A stretch of 16,998 bases of DNA from a crenarchaeote SCGC AAA261-N23. GTDB lineage: Archaea; Thermoproteota; Thermoprotei; Gearchaeales; Gearchaeaceae. Shown one piece after another: positions 1 to 7,145 of this stretch. The DNA lies in assembly GCA_000375685.1 (NCBI GenBank), contig AQVQ01000021.1, forward strand, positions 1,803-18,800, written 5' to 3'. The notes under the pieces were generated by a model. That model was not told the origin of the DNA and ran no database searches. It saw nothing but the letters and a program-made list of their open reading frames with translations. Within the stretch, counting starts at the first letter, position 1; each line of letters opens with the position of its first letter. A program made the position numbers and the translations under genes.

Positions 1-265
1 TCGCATTTGCTGGACATTAGAAGGATCAGAGCTTCCCCATTTTATCTGGTCCTAAAAAGGAGCCTTCATATAAAGGGTTGCTAACCCAAAATCTGGATTC
101 TAAAAAGAATACTTCATTAAAGGGCAATACTGAATGCTCCTCCTTAAGTCCCATAAAGCTTTGATCAAGCTTAAGAGGAGCGTCACTGAAATTCCTGAGA
201 AAAATTTAAATTTTAATTATTTAAGTCTTTTCATTCTAGCCCTAAAGGGCAAGGCTTTCATTTGT
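1..265 (-). mobile_element. IS605/TnpB-derived mini-element, copy A (partial, decayed)
   Basis: Nearly the whole segment aligns by eye, with small gaps, to 7229-7495 (copy B). On the minus strand the tail reads FMGLKEEHSVLPFNE and later PLYEGSFLGPDKMGKL, matching the TnpB-like tail of copy B, but a lost G near base 36 shifts the frame. Hairpins seen in the DNA: 239-242/247-250 (GCCC/GGGC), 136-142/175-181 (7 bp), 156-161/167-172 (AAGCTT arms), 95-100/107-112 (one mismatch), 75-79/83-87 (GGGTT/AACCC) and 48-53/58-64 with one bulged base. The left end lies at about 265, directly beside GTAA (TTAC on the minus strand), where deacetylase-like coding sequence begins. The right end lies before base 1. 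No transposase body is present, so this is an internally deleted derivative. Assignment to IS605/TnpB rests on remembered tail motifs and needs a search. Confidence 0.65.
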
Positions 266-269
266 GTAA

Positions 270-528
270 GATATTCCAACTTTATTCAACAGGGACTTAG
301 ATCTGTGAGCGAAGTATTTAAGAATTGGTCTTTGGATTTTGAATTATGGTAAGGAATCTAAGTGAAGGCGTATATGTATTAACAATGCATCAAGAAGTTA
401 TTGGCAGAGGACATAGGATGATTTTGCTTGAAAGGTTGATAAAGTTTATAAAATCACATGAGAAAGCTAAAAATGTAGCATTTTCAACGATGATAGAGGT
501 TTCTAAAATTTTTTCAGATAAAGTCTAG
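270..528 (+). pseudogene. C-terminal remnant of a polysaccharide deacetylase
   Basis: Two reading frames together give the end of a polysaccharide-deacetylase (NodB-type) protein. From about 270 to 345 the frame reads FIQQGLRSVSEVFKNWSLDF, then a 1-nt shift near 345-347 moves into the frame starting at 346, which reads GVYVLTMHQEVIGRGHRM followed by LLERLIKFIKSH. From memory of the family, members end with a 'VFxLTMHPQxIGRxHRxxxLExLIxYI' block that closes the barrel. The N-terminal part with the metal-binding Asp and His residues is missing: mini-element copy A sits exactly where it should continue. The stop at 526-528 is 1 nt from the amidohydrolase start at 530, which implies a former two-gene operon. 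No active protein is expected. Confidence 0.7.
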
Positions 529-529
529 A

Positions 530-1357
530 ATGTTCAAAGTAATCGATGCCCATGTTCATTTGGGACTTTCTAAAATGCCTGATCATTGCAAAGAATTCAT
601 AAAAAGAATTGATAGTTTGGAAGCATTGAAATTAAAGCCAAAAGATCTTATTTTGAATAGTGAAAAGGCAGAGATAGAAAAAATCATCTTAGTTCCTTCA
701 TATCCCTGTGGAAATAATGAATCAGTTGATGGATTCTATGAACAATATGAATGGAGAAAAGGCTATGATTTCCTTTTACAGTATGGAACAATTAATCCTA
801 TGGCAAATGTGAACGTAAGAGAAGAACTCAGCAAGCAGTATTCGTTAGGAATCGTTGGAATAAAGTTGCATCCTGTACACCATGGTTACAAGCCAAATGA
901 TTACAGAGAAGAAGAAAGGAGATTGAAGAGATTGGAAGAAGTTTATCAATTTGCACAAGATTATAATCTTCCCGTAACAATTCATACAGGGACGAGCTTA
1001 ACCGTTAACTCAAGAAACAAATACGGTAATCCTATTTTTGTTGATGACGTAGTAAAAGATTTTAAGATAAAAATTGTTCTTGCGCATGCAGGAAGGCCAT
1101 TGTGGACAAATGAAGCATTTTTCTTAGCCAGAAGCTATGAAAATGTTTACTTGGAAATTTCTTCAATTCCTCCTAAAAGAATACTACAGTACATTAGCAG
1201 AATAGATGAAATTAGACAAAAAACAATCTATGGAAGCGATTTTCCAAATTTTAAAGGTCATGATCTTCTCAGAAATGTGATCGAAGCAATGGAAGTTCTT
1301 GGTTACGACAAGGAAATTTTCCATGACAATATTCTTGGTATAATAAACTTAAGATAA
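530..1357 (+). CDS. Metal-dependent amidohydrolase, amidohydrolase_2-type TIM barrel
   Basis: A 275-residue hydrolase predicted to cleave or decarboxylate a small substrate at a metal centre in the cytoplasm. Visible landmarks in order: D6-A-H8-V-H10 (the N-terminal HxH metal motif), IKLHP at 111-115, IHTGT with H152, AHAGRP with H186, and YGSDFP with D237. This order matches the PF04909-type amidohydrolases, and the length is typical. The substrate cannot be read from the sequence. It starts 1 nt after the remnant of a polysaccharide deacetylase, so the two probably acted together on an amide or acetylated compound. With its upstream partner interrupted, expression may now depend on a weak local promoter; I see no strong TATA box or Shine-Dalgarno site in front of it. 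The stop codon directly abuts that of the convergent permease gene. Confidence 0.85.
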   Translation: MFKVIDAHVHLGLSKMPDHCKEFIKRIDSLEALKLKPKDLILNSEKAEIEKIILVPSYPCGNNESVDGFYEQYEWRKGYDFLLQYGTINPMANVNVREELSKQYSLGIVGIKLHPVHHGYKPNDYREEERRLKRLEEVYQFAQDYNLPVTIHTGTSLTVNSRNKYGNPIFVDDVVKDFKIKIVLAHAGRPLWTNEAFFLARSYENVYLEISSIPPKRILQYISRIDEIRQKTIYGSDFPNFKGHDLLRNVIEAMEVLGYDKEIFHDNILGIINLR

Positions 1358-2110
1358 TCATTTTTCTTTCCATCTCATCCTTTTTCCAGCTAAGTAGATA
1401 AATAAGAAGGTATATAGCAATAGACCAAGAAACAAGTATAATGCATTTTCTGAAGGAAAACCTACAATGGCTCTTATTATTTCACCTGTATAAGTAGTAG
1501 GCGATAGAAATGCAATAACTCTTGCCCACTCTGGTAAGAATGAAAGAGGATAATAGACTGGGGAAATAAAGCCTAGTATTACACTCAAAATTGGAGCATA
1601 GACCCACAAATCCCTTGGATCTCGTGCAAAAGTTGAAATAAAAAAACCTAATGAAGAGATGTTTGCCCAAGTAATTACCAAAGAAAGAATTATTAGAAAG
1701 ATCTGAATAGCGTTTAAGTTATTATAAATAGCTAAGAATGCGATAAAGAAAACTACTCCTGGAAGACCTGGGATAAGATCAGAAAGCGCTAAACCTGCTG
1801 CGTAAGAAATTGGTGAAACAGGCGAAGCAACGAACATGTCTTGTATTTTTAAAACTATTCTAATGAAGGATGCATCGGTCTCGACTATTATGCTTGAACT
1901 AACCATTGAAGAAATCAATCCTCCTATCAAACCATAACCAAGTGCGCTTTTTCCTCCAAAGATATAGATAAAGAAAACTAATGAAAGAGGCGTAATGAAG
2001 AAAGTTAATGCAGATAGCGGAGACCTTAAAATTGAAAGTATCCCGTTAAACCATGAAATTATAATTGCAGTTCTTATTCCATAATATATTCTTTTAATCA
2101 ATAACCTCAC
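1358..2110 (-). CDS. ABC-2 type transporter permease
   Basis: A roughly 250-residue integral membrane protein with about six hydrophobic stretches separated by short loops, characteristic of ABC-2 (DrrB/NodJ-like) exporter permeases. It would form the membrane channel for the ATPase encoded just upstream on the same strand; the two reading frames overlap by 17 bp, so translation is probably coupled. Start choice: the longest frame begins at a GTG (2110), but a TTG at 2101 is preceded at suitable spacing by GGTGAGG (2111-2105), one of the few convincing Shine-Dalgarno sequences in the window. The real start may therefore be the TTG, giving 247 residues. The C-terminus is rich in Lys and Arg (KRMRWKEK), consistent with a cytoplasmic end. 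The exported substrate is unknown; drugs, lipids or peptides are all possible for this family. Confidence 0.88.
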   Translation of the reverse strand: MRLLIKRIYYGIRTAIIISWFNGILSILRSPLSALTFFITPLSLVFFIYIFGGKSALGYGLIGGLISSMVSSSIIVETDASFIRIVLKIQDMFVASPVSPISYAAGLALSDLIPGLPGVVFFIAFLAIYNNLNAIQIFLIILSLVITWANISSLGFFISTFARDPRDLWVYAPILSVILGFISPVYYPLSFLPEWARVIAFLSPTTYTGEIIRAIVGFPSENALYLFLGLLLYTFLFIYLAGKRMRWKEK

Positions 2111-3002
2111 CTACTAAATAAATAAAAACGTCTTCCAAAGAAATAGGTCTTACTGAAAATGAAATCCCTTCTTTTTCTGAGAGCAATTTACTCACCACTT
2201 CTTTGCTTGTTTTTTCATCAGTAAATAACCTCAATGTTGAACCAGCTTTTACAATCTTGCCATAATTTTGTAACTCTTCCAAATCTACACTTCCAATAAT
2301 AAGTATTGTAGTACTAGCGTTTATTTTACTCTTTATTTCTCCAACAGGACCTTCAACAATCTTTTTTCCTTGATCGATTATTGCTACATTATCTGAAAGC
2401 ATTTCAGCTTCTTCCATATAATGTGTTGTTAAAAATATTGAAGTTCCCATGGATTTCAACTTTTGAATTATGCCCCACATTCCTGCCCTTGCTATTGGAT
2501 CAAGACCTATTGTAGGTTCATCCAAAAGAAGCAATTCAGGCTCTGTTGCTATACTCATTGCAAGCATTACACTTTGCCTCAAACCTCCTGAAAGATTTCC
2601 GCATATAGTGTCCTTATACGCTTTCATGTCCAGCATATCTAATACTTCTAAAGCCTTTCTTCTTGAATCAAGTATACTCCATCCTCTCGATACTAAATAC
2701 ATAAACACATGTTCAAAGGGTGTTTGCAAACTAAATGGTCTACCTTCCTGAGGCACAACGGAAATTCTCTTCCTTATTTCTTTTTCTTCATTTTCTACAT
2801 TAAATCCAAGAACATATGCTTCACCGCTTGTTGCTTTAAGAATTGTAGAAACAATCTTTGTAAAGGTAGTTTTTCCAGCCCCGTTTCTTCCTAAAATGCT
2901 AAATATTTGCTTCTCAGGAACAACTAAACTAAAATTGTCTAAGGCTTTGGTACCTGATTTGTATATTTTAGTTAGGTTTATTGCTTCGATTGCTATACCC
3001 AT
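2094..3002 (-). CDS. ABC transporter ATP-binding protein (DrrA/CcmA-like)
   Basis: The ATPase subunit of an ABC-2 exporter, 302 residues. All nucleotide-binding motifs are intact: Walker A GRNGAGKT at 38-45, Q-loop Q85 (VPQEGRP), signature LSGGLRQ at 137-143, Walker B LLLLDEP with D161/E162, and H-loop H194 (TTHYMEEAE). After about residue 215 there is a C-terminal extension of roughly 85 residues, as in DrrA-type subunits. The ATG at 3002 is preceded by a TATA-like box at 3033-3044 (read on the minus strand), leaving a predicted leader of about 10 nt, so it heads a two-gene transcript with the permease. Promoters for this operon and for the divergent MFS gene share the 100-bp intergenic region. 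The sequence does not show the substrate. Confidence 0.93.
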   Translation of the reverse strand: MGIAIEAINLTKIYKSGTKALDNFSLVVPEKQIFSILGRNGAGKTTFTKIVSTILKATSGEAYVLGFNVENEEKEIRKRISVVPQEGRPFSLQTPFEHVFMYLVSRGWSILDSRRKALEVLDMLDMKAYKDTICGNLSGGLRQSVMLAMSIATEPELLLLDEPTIGLDPIARAGMWGIIQKLKSMGTSIFLTTHYMEEAEMLSDNVAIIDQGKKIVEGPVGEIKSKINASTTILIIGSVDLEELQNYGKIVKAGSTLRLFTDEKTSKEVVSKLLSEKEGISFSVRPISLEDVFIYLVGEVID

Positions 3003-3104
3003 TTGGAATAATCAATTAAAAAGCAAAGCTCCTTTTATAAATAACTTTATTCTATAACTCGCTTATAAAAAAACTTATATTCTATTCAATATTTACGCTT
3101 ATCT
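3003..3104. promoter_or_regulatory. Divergent promoter region between ABC exporter and MFS genes
   Basis: A 102-bp AT-rich intergenic stretch. For the minus-strand ABC operon a TATA-like element lies at 3033-3044 (ttttataaataa on the plus strand), about 36 nt before the ATG. For the plus-strand MFS gene there are two candidates: CTTATAAA at 3062-3069 and CTTATAT at 3074-3080. The second would place the start of transcription at about 3103, making the MFS mRNA leaderless. No clear operator palindrome is visible. Confidence 0.55.
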
Positions 3105-4406
3105 ATGAACATAGATGGTTGGTATGCTATAGACAATGTAAATTACAACAAAGAACATTGGAAGCTTTTCATTATTGTATCACTAAGTTTTATCTTAGAC
3201 GGCATACTTTTTTCTTTGATTCCTTTGACACTTTACATAGTAGATCCGAGCGAAGCTACTTCAATATTCGCCATTAGTTTAGTAGCTTTTGCCCTTGGAG
3301 CTGTGATTTTTGGGAGATTAGGAGATATGATAGGAAGAAGAAGAACGATGATTTTATCAATAGCTATTTATGCTATTTCCACAATAGCTTACTTATTATT
3401 TCATGAAGGATTTTTACAACTTAGCGCTATTGCTTCTGCAATAAACTTTGGAATAGGAGGAGAAATAGGTGCAGCTTACGCTGCTGTTGCAGAATTGATG
3501 CCTAAAAGTTTGAGAGGAAGAATTATAACATTGGCTACGAATATGTGGAATATAGGTGCTGCTCTGATTGCAGGACTGGCTCTAATTTACAGTGAAATAT
3601 ATTCAGATCTATCTACACAATTGAACTATTTGATTATCTCAGCAGTAATAGCAGTAATTGTAGTATTCTTTGCTAGACTTCATATGCCTGAATCACCAAG
3701 ATGGTTAATCCTAAAAGGAGATTATGAAAAAGCTATGAATATAGTAAGCAGGATAACAAATCAAAGTGTAAGCTTAAGTCCTTTAGAAGATAAGGGAATA
3801 GGAATAAAAGAAGCATTCAATAAGTATCTATTCAGAATATTAATACTGATTAGCTTGTCAACAGCTCAACTTTTAACTTATAATATGATAGCCTACTATT
3901 CCCCATATGCTCCAGACTTTGCTTACAGCTATAGTTCAGTTCCGTTTATTACCTTTGCAGCAAATTTAGGAGCATCTATTGGAGCGTTTATTTTAGTTCC
4001 TCTAATTGATAGAAATAGAAAGATATCAACAACCGTCTCATTCTTGGGAGGCGTAATAACTTCTCTGATAATACTGACCATTTATAATCTTTTGCCTTTT
4101 GTATTCTTTCTCTTTGCTTTGTTTGTTAACATGATATTTTCTGAATTTGCATGGGCATCAATAAGCACATTAGAAAGTGAACTCTTTCCAACAGGCATAA
4201 GAGCTTCAACTGTTGGCTTTATAACTTTCTTAGCTAACTTTATAAATGCCTTTATAGTGTACTTTGAATCTTATATCACAGCTTACAGTTTCCTATTGTC
4301 CGCTACTGGGATATGGGTTATAGGATTAATTGCGGCTTTTATATGGCAGCTAAAGGGAGTTGAATCTGCAAGAAAATCACTTCAAGAACTCCTGATCAAA
4401 GGATAA
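3105..4406 (+). CDS. MFS transporter, sugar-porter type
   Basis: A 433-residue secondary transporter with about twelve hydrophobic segments. The loop between the second and third segments carries GRLGDMIGRRR (70-80), the major-facilitator motif A, and the segment after helix six carries PESPRW (195-200), the signature of the sugar-porter/metabolite:H+ symporter branch. ELMPKSLRGR (about 130-139) matches the conserved loop between helices four and five, and ELFPTGIRAS near residue 365 is its counterpart in the second half. In acidophilic and thermophilic archaea such carriers take up sugars, organic acids or aromatic acids; the sequence alone does not decide. It has its own promoter and is followed by the copper ATPase gene, which also has a TATA-like sequence in front, so a functional link is not implied. 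Confidence 0.88.
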   Translation: MNIDGWYAIDNVNYNKEHWKLFIIVSLSFILDGILFSLIPLTLYIVDPSEATSIFAISLVAFALGAVIFGRLGDMIGRRRTMILSIAIYAISTIAYLLFHEGFLQLSAIASAINFGIGGEIGAAYAAVAELMPKSLRGRIITLATNMWNIGAALIAGLALIYSEIYSDLSTQLNYLIISAVIAVIVVFFARLHMPESPRWLILKGDYEKAMNIVSRITNQSVSLSPLEDKGIGIKEAFNKYLFRILILISLSTAQLLTYNMIAYYSPYAPDFAYSYSSVPFITFAANLGASIGAFILVPLIDRNRKISTTVSFLGGVITSLIILTIYNLLPFVFFLFALFVNMIFSEFAWASISTLESELFPTGIRASTVGFITFLANFINAFIVYFESYITAYSFLLSATGIWVIGLIAAFIWQLKGVESARKSLQELLIKG

Positions 4407-4444
4407 TTATATATATCATAAAGTAATATGTCAATATTTGTTAT
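4401..4444 (+). promoter_or_regulatory. Promoter of the copper ATPase-PadR operon
   Basis: The 38 bp between the MFS stop and the ATPase ATG (4445) are almost pure A+T. TATATATCATA at 4410-4420 is centred about 30 nt before the ATG, the right distance for a leaderless or very short-leader archaeal transcript. The remaining sequence up to the ATG is where a repressor such as the PadR-TRASH protein could bind, but I see no clean palindrome there. Confidence 0.5.
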
Positions 4445-6532
4445 ATGGCTAGGGATCCTGTATGCGGAATGTATGTTGATGAGAACAAATCAAGTTTTAA
4501 ATACGAAATTGATGCAATTACTTACTACTTTTGTAGCAAAGGATGCTTAATATCATTCATAAGGCCCGAAGTAACTTACAAAAGGATAAAATATTTAACC
4601 ATCGTTTCTTTTTTGTTTGGAATTGCTATTGCTATCCTTGAATTTTTCGTTAAGTTAAGTTTCTTTTTTCCAATTGAATTCTGGCTATTAATTTTATCCA
4701 TTCCTGTCCAATTCGGGGCAGGATATTACTTCTACGTTGGATTTAAAGATGCTATAATGACAAAGCAGGCAAACATGGATACCTTGATTGCAATAGGGAC
4801 AACCACTTCATGGCTGTATAGTACAATAAGCGTATTGCAAAAACTTAACCTAATACCCAATTTTATTCCTGAAAATTCTCTTGGAATTTATTACATGGAG
4901 TCTTCATTAATAATTGCTTTTATTTTACTTGGGAAGTTAATCGAACATAACGTAAAAAGAAAAGCAAGCAAAGCTGTAAGAAAGCTTACTGAAATGATTC
5001 CTAAAAAAGCTAGAAAATTGGAGAATAATCATGAAATTGAAGTGAATATTGATGAGTTAAAGGCAGGTGATATTGTCATTGTAAAACCAGGCGAAATTAT
5101 CCCTGTAGATGGTATCGTAATAGAAGGATACTCATCAGTTGATCAATCCAATTTAACAGGAGAAAGTATTCCAGTTGAAAAAAAGATCGGAGATTTCGTT
5201 TATGCTTCGACAATCAACAAAAATGGATATATTAAAATAAAGGCTATCAAAACTGGCAAAGAAACTGCTATAGCTAATGTAGGAAAGTTGATAGAGAAAG
5301 CAATTCAAAGCAGAGCTCCTATACAAAAGATTGCGGACAAGATTTCTTCCTATTTTGTTCCAACTGTAGTAGCAGTTGCCATATTTTCCTTTATATTCTG
5401 GTATTTTTTTGCTAAGTTGCCTTTGAATTACGCTATTGTTCCTCTTATAGCAGTTTTAATAATCGCTTGTCCTTGCGCTTTAGGTCTCGCAACCCCTGCA
5501 GCTTTGATGATAGCAGCAGGTAAAAGTGCGCAAAAAGGGATACTTGTAAAAGGAGGAGAGTATCTAGAAAAGGCAAGAAAAATTAACACAATAGTTTTTG
5601 ATAAAACAAAAACATTAACAAAGGGAATAATAAAAGTTCAGGAAATTCTTGTTTTTGATAATTTTAATGAAATAGAAGTGCTTAAATTCGCTGCTATAGC
5701 TGAAAAATACTCTGAACATCCTTTTTCTCAAGCAATAATCCAGGAAGCAAGAAATAAGGGAATAGAAATCCCTAATCCTAATCATTTTGAATACATTCCT
5801 GGAATGGGCATTAGGGCGGTCTTTGAAAACCATGAAATTTTAATAGGAAATGAAAGCTTAATGCATGAATACGGCCTAGATACAAGTTTTGTAAAAGAAA
5901 AAATTAGGCAACTTGGAAATGAAGGATATACCGTTTTAATTTTGGCTGTAAATAAGAAATTGAGTGCAATATTTTCTTTAGCCGATGAAATTAAAGATGA
6001 AGCTAAGGAAGTAATTGAATATTTGAATAGAAAAGGTTTTGAAGTAATAATGATTACAGGAGACAATGAAAGAATTGCTTCAGCCATTGCAAGAAAGCTT
6101 GGAATAAAAAGATACTATGCAGAAGTTTTACCTGAAAAAAAGGCTGAAATAATTGAGAATTTAAAGAAAGAAGGAAAAATAGTTGCGATGGTTGGAGATG
6201 GAATAAACGATGCAGTTGCGCTAACAGTTGCTGATTTAGGTATAGCAATGGGAAGTGGAACCGATATCGCAAAAGAGGCTGGAGGAATTATATTGCTTAA
6301 TAATGATCTAAGAAATGTTATTTACGCTTTGGAAATAAGTAGGAAAACTTATTCAAAAATAAAGCAGAATCTATTTTGGGCTTTCTTCTATAATACGATT
6401 CTTATACCAATTGCGGCTGGTGCACTGTTTCCATTATATGGAATATTCTTAAACCCAATTTTTGCAGCGATAGCCATGGCATCGAGCTCTATTTCCGTAG
6501 TTATAAATTCAATGAGCTTATCAAGACTATGA
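4445..6532 (+). CDS. copA: Cu+-type P1B ATPase with N-terminal YHS domain
   Basis: A 695-residue membrane pump predicted to export monovalent copper or silver. The N-terminus is a YHS/TRASH-type metal domain (DPVCGM at 4-9; C30 and C34 in YYFCSKGC) instead of the common CxxC heavy-metal domain. Then follow membrane helices, the actuator TGES (238-241), the CPC transport motif in helix six (342-344), the phosphorylation site D386, the nucleotide-binding SEHP motif (423-426), TGDN (538-541), the hinge at 584-593, and a last helix with MASSSISVVINS typical of Cu+ pumps (P1B-1). Two oddities: the phosphorylation motif reads DKTKTLT instead of DKTGTLT (K389), and the hinge reads GDGINDAVAL instead of GDGINDAPAL (V591). 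All catalytic Asp and Lys residues are present, so reduced rather than absent activity is possible. The stop overlaps the next gene by 4 bp. Confidence 0.92.
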   Translation: MARDPVCGMYVDENKSSFKYEIDAITYYFCSKGCLISFIRPEVTYKRIKYLTIVSFLFGIAIAILEFFVKLSFFFPIEFWLLILSIPVQFGAGYYFYVGFKDAIMTKQANMDTLIAIGTTTSWLYSTISVLQKLNLIPNFIPENSLGIYYMESSLIIAFILLGKLIEHNVKRKASKAVRKLTEMIPKKARKLENNHEIEVNIDELKAGDIVIVKPGEIIPVDGIVIEGYSSVDQSNLTGESIPVEKKIGDFVYASTINKNGYIKIKAIKTGKETAIANVGKLIEKAIQSRAPIQKIADKISSYFVPTVVAVAIFSFIFWYFFAKLPLNYAIVPLIAVLIIACPCALGLATPAALMIAAGKSAQKGILVKGGEYLEKARKINTIVFDKTKTLTKGIIKVQEILVFDNFNEIEVLKFAAIAEKYSEHPFSQAIIQEARNKGIEIPNPNHFEYIPGMGIRAVFENHEILIGNESLMHEYGLDTSFVKEKIRQLGNEGYTVLILAVNKKLSAIFSLADEIKDEAKEVIEYLNRKGFEVIMITGDNERIASAIARKLGIKRYYAEVLPEKKAEIIENLKKEGKIVAMVGDGINDAVALTVADLGIAMGSGTDIAKEAGGIILLNNDLRNVIYALEISRKTYSKIKQNLFWAFFYNTILIPIAAGALFPLYGIFLNPIFAAIAMASSSISVVINSMSLSRL

Positions 6533-6960
6533 GCAAAGTAAAAAGTTTGCAAGATAATATAAAGAGCCTAACAAAGCTATATATTCTATTGATTCTTAGT
6601 TCAGGCTCTATTCACGGATACAAATTATTAAAAACTTTAGAAAGTATTCAAGGTAAAAAGCCAAGCCCTGCAAATGTATATCCTTTTATTAATTCTTTGG
6701 CTAAAGAGGGATACTTAAAGATAAAGGAAACAGGGAAAAGGAACAAAAAAATCTACGAACTTACACAAGAAGGAAAACAACTCGTAGATTCAATTACTTA
6801 CAGAATCAGGAATTTAGTAGATTTGGTATTTGAAAGAAACGTAGAGGCATGCGTAAATTGCGGTTGCAAAATTTATGAGGGAGGATATAGAGCTTTCATA
6901 AAAAATAAGGTTTTGATTTTCTGTTGCGAACATTGCTATAAGAATTATTCAGCTAATTAA
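6529..6960 (+). CDS. PadR-family regulator with C-terminal TRASH-like metal domain
   Basis: A 143-residue putative metal-responsive transcription factor. Residues about 12-90 form a PadR winged helix: LYILLILSSGSIHGYKLLK, then the recognition region PSPANVYPFINSLAKEGYLK and the wing with KKIYELTQEGK. The C-terminal 36 residues are a compact cysteine cluster (C108, C111, C113, C132, C133, C136) with the CxxC-x(20)-CCxxC layout of TRASH domains, which bind copper or related metals in archaea. The ATGA overlap with the ATPase gene means co-transcription and probably coupled translation. By analogy with archaeal CopT, where a TRASH domain is joined to an Lrp-like helix-turn-helix, this protein probably senses copper and controls its own operon; here the DNA-binding part is PadR instead. 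Metal identity and repressor/activator role are inferred. Confidence 0.85.
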   Translation: MSKVKSLQDNIKSLTKLYILLILSSGSIHGYKLLKTLESIQGKKPSPANVYPFINSLAKEGYLKIKETGKRNKKIYELTQEGKQLVDSITYRIRNLVDLVFERNVEACVNCGCKIYEGGYRAFIKNKVLIFCCEHCYKNYSAN

Positions 6961-6965
6961 AATAG

Positions 6966-6982
6966 ATGAATAATTTATTCAT
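6966..6982. terminator. Perfect 8-bp inverted repeat after the PadR gene
   Basis: ATGAATAA and TTATTCAT flank a single T, 5 bp after the regulator's stop codon, followed by ACTTTTCTC. It may be an intrinsic stop signal for the copper operon or a binding site. The all-A+T-rich stem is weak as an RNA hairpin, so the terminator reading is uncertain. Confidence 0.35.
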
Positions 6983-7010
6983 ACTTTTCTCGATAATTTT
7001 GAGAAGCTTC

Positions 7011-7038
7011 CTTTCCCTTTCATTCTTTCCCTTTCATT
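7011..7038. repeat. Exact 14-bp tandem duplication
   Basis: CTTTCCCTTTCATT occurs twice head to tail (7011-7024 and 7025-7038) in the stretch between the copper operon and mini-element copy B. It is pyrimidine-rich on the plus strand. No gene is supported in 6961-7145 apart from the palindrome and this repeat; the open frame on the minus strand here lacks recognisable features. Confidence 0.6.
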
Positions 7039-7145
7039 AAAATCCCTATAAATTCCATTTTGAAAGAAGGCCCCTTTATAGGCATTTCCTAAAAAAGTCT
7101 CAGAAATATTTATTACACTTAATAATTTCTCCACATCTCCTGCAT

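Noticed and set aside
215..265. Repeated AAG-CTTTTCAT-like strings near the element left ends, resembling the CTTTCA ends of some CRISPR repeats
   Set aside because: Only two imperfect units per copy, no regular spacers and no array; they belong to the element end.
134..352. Open frame of 72 codons on the plus strand
   Set aside because: It runs from antisense of mini-element A into the deacetylase remnant; only its last 25 or so codons have homology-like content, so it is a chance fusion frame.
4421..4444. Possible copper-regulator operator before the ATPase start
   Set aside because: The AATAT strings are suggestive, but no arm pairs properly when the reverse complement is written out.
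5615..6272. Minus-strand frames opposite the copper ATPase
   Set aside because: Low-complexity hydrophobic shadows; the plus-strand ATPase motifs run uninterrupted through them.
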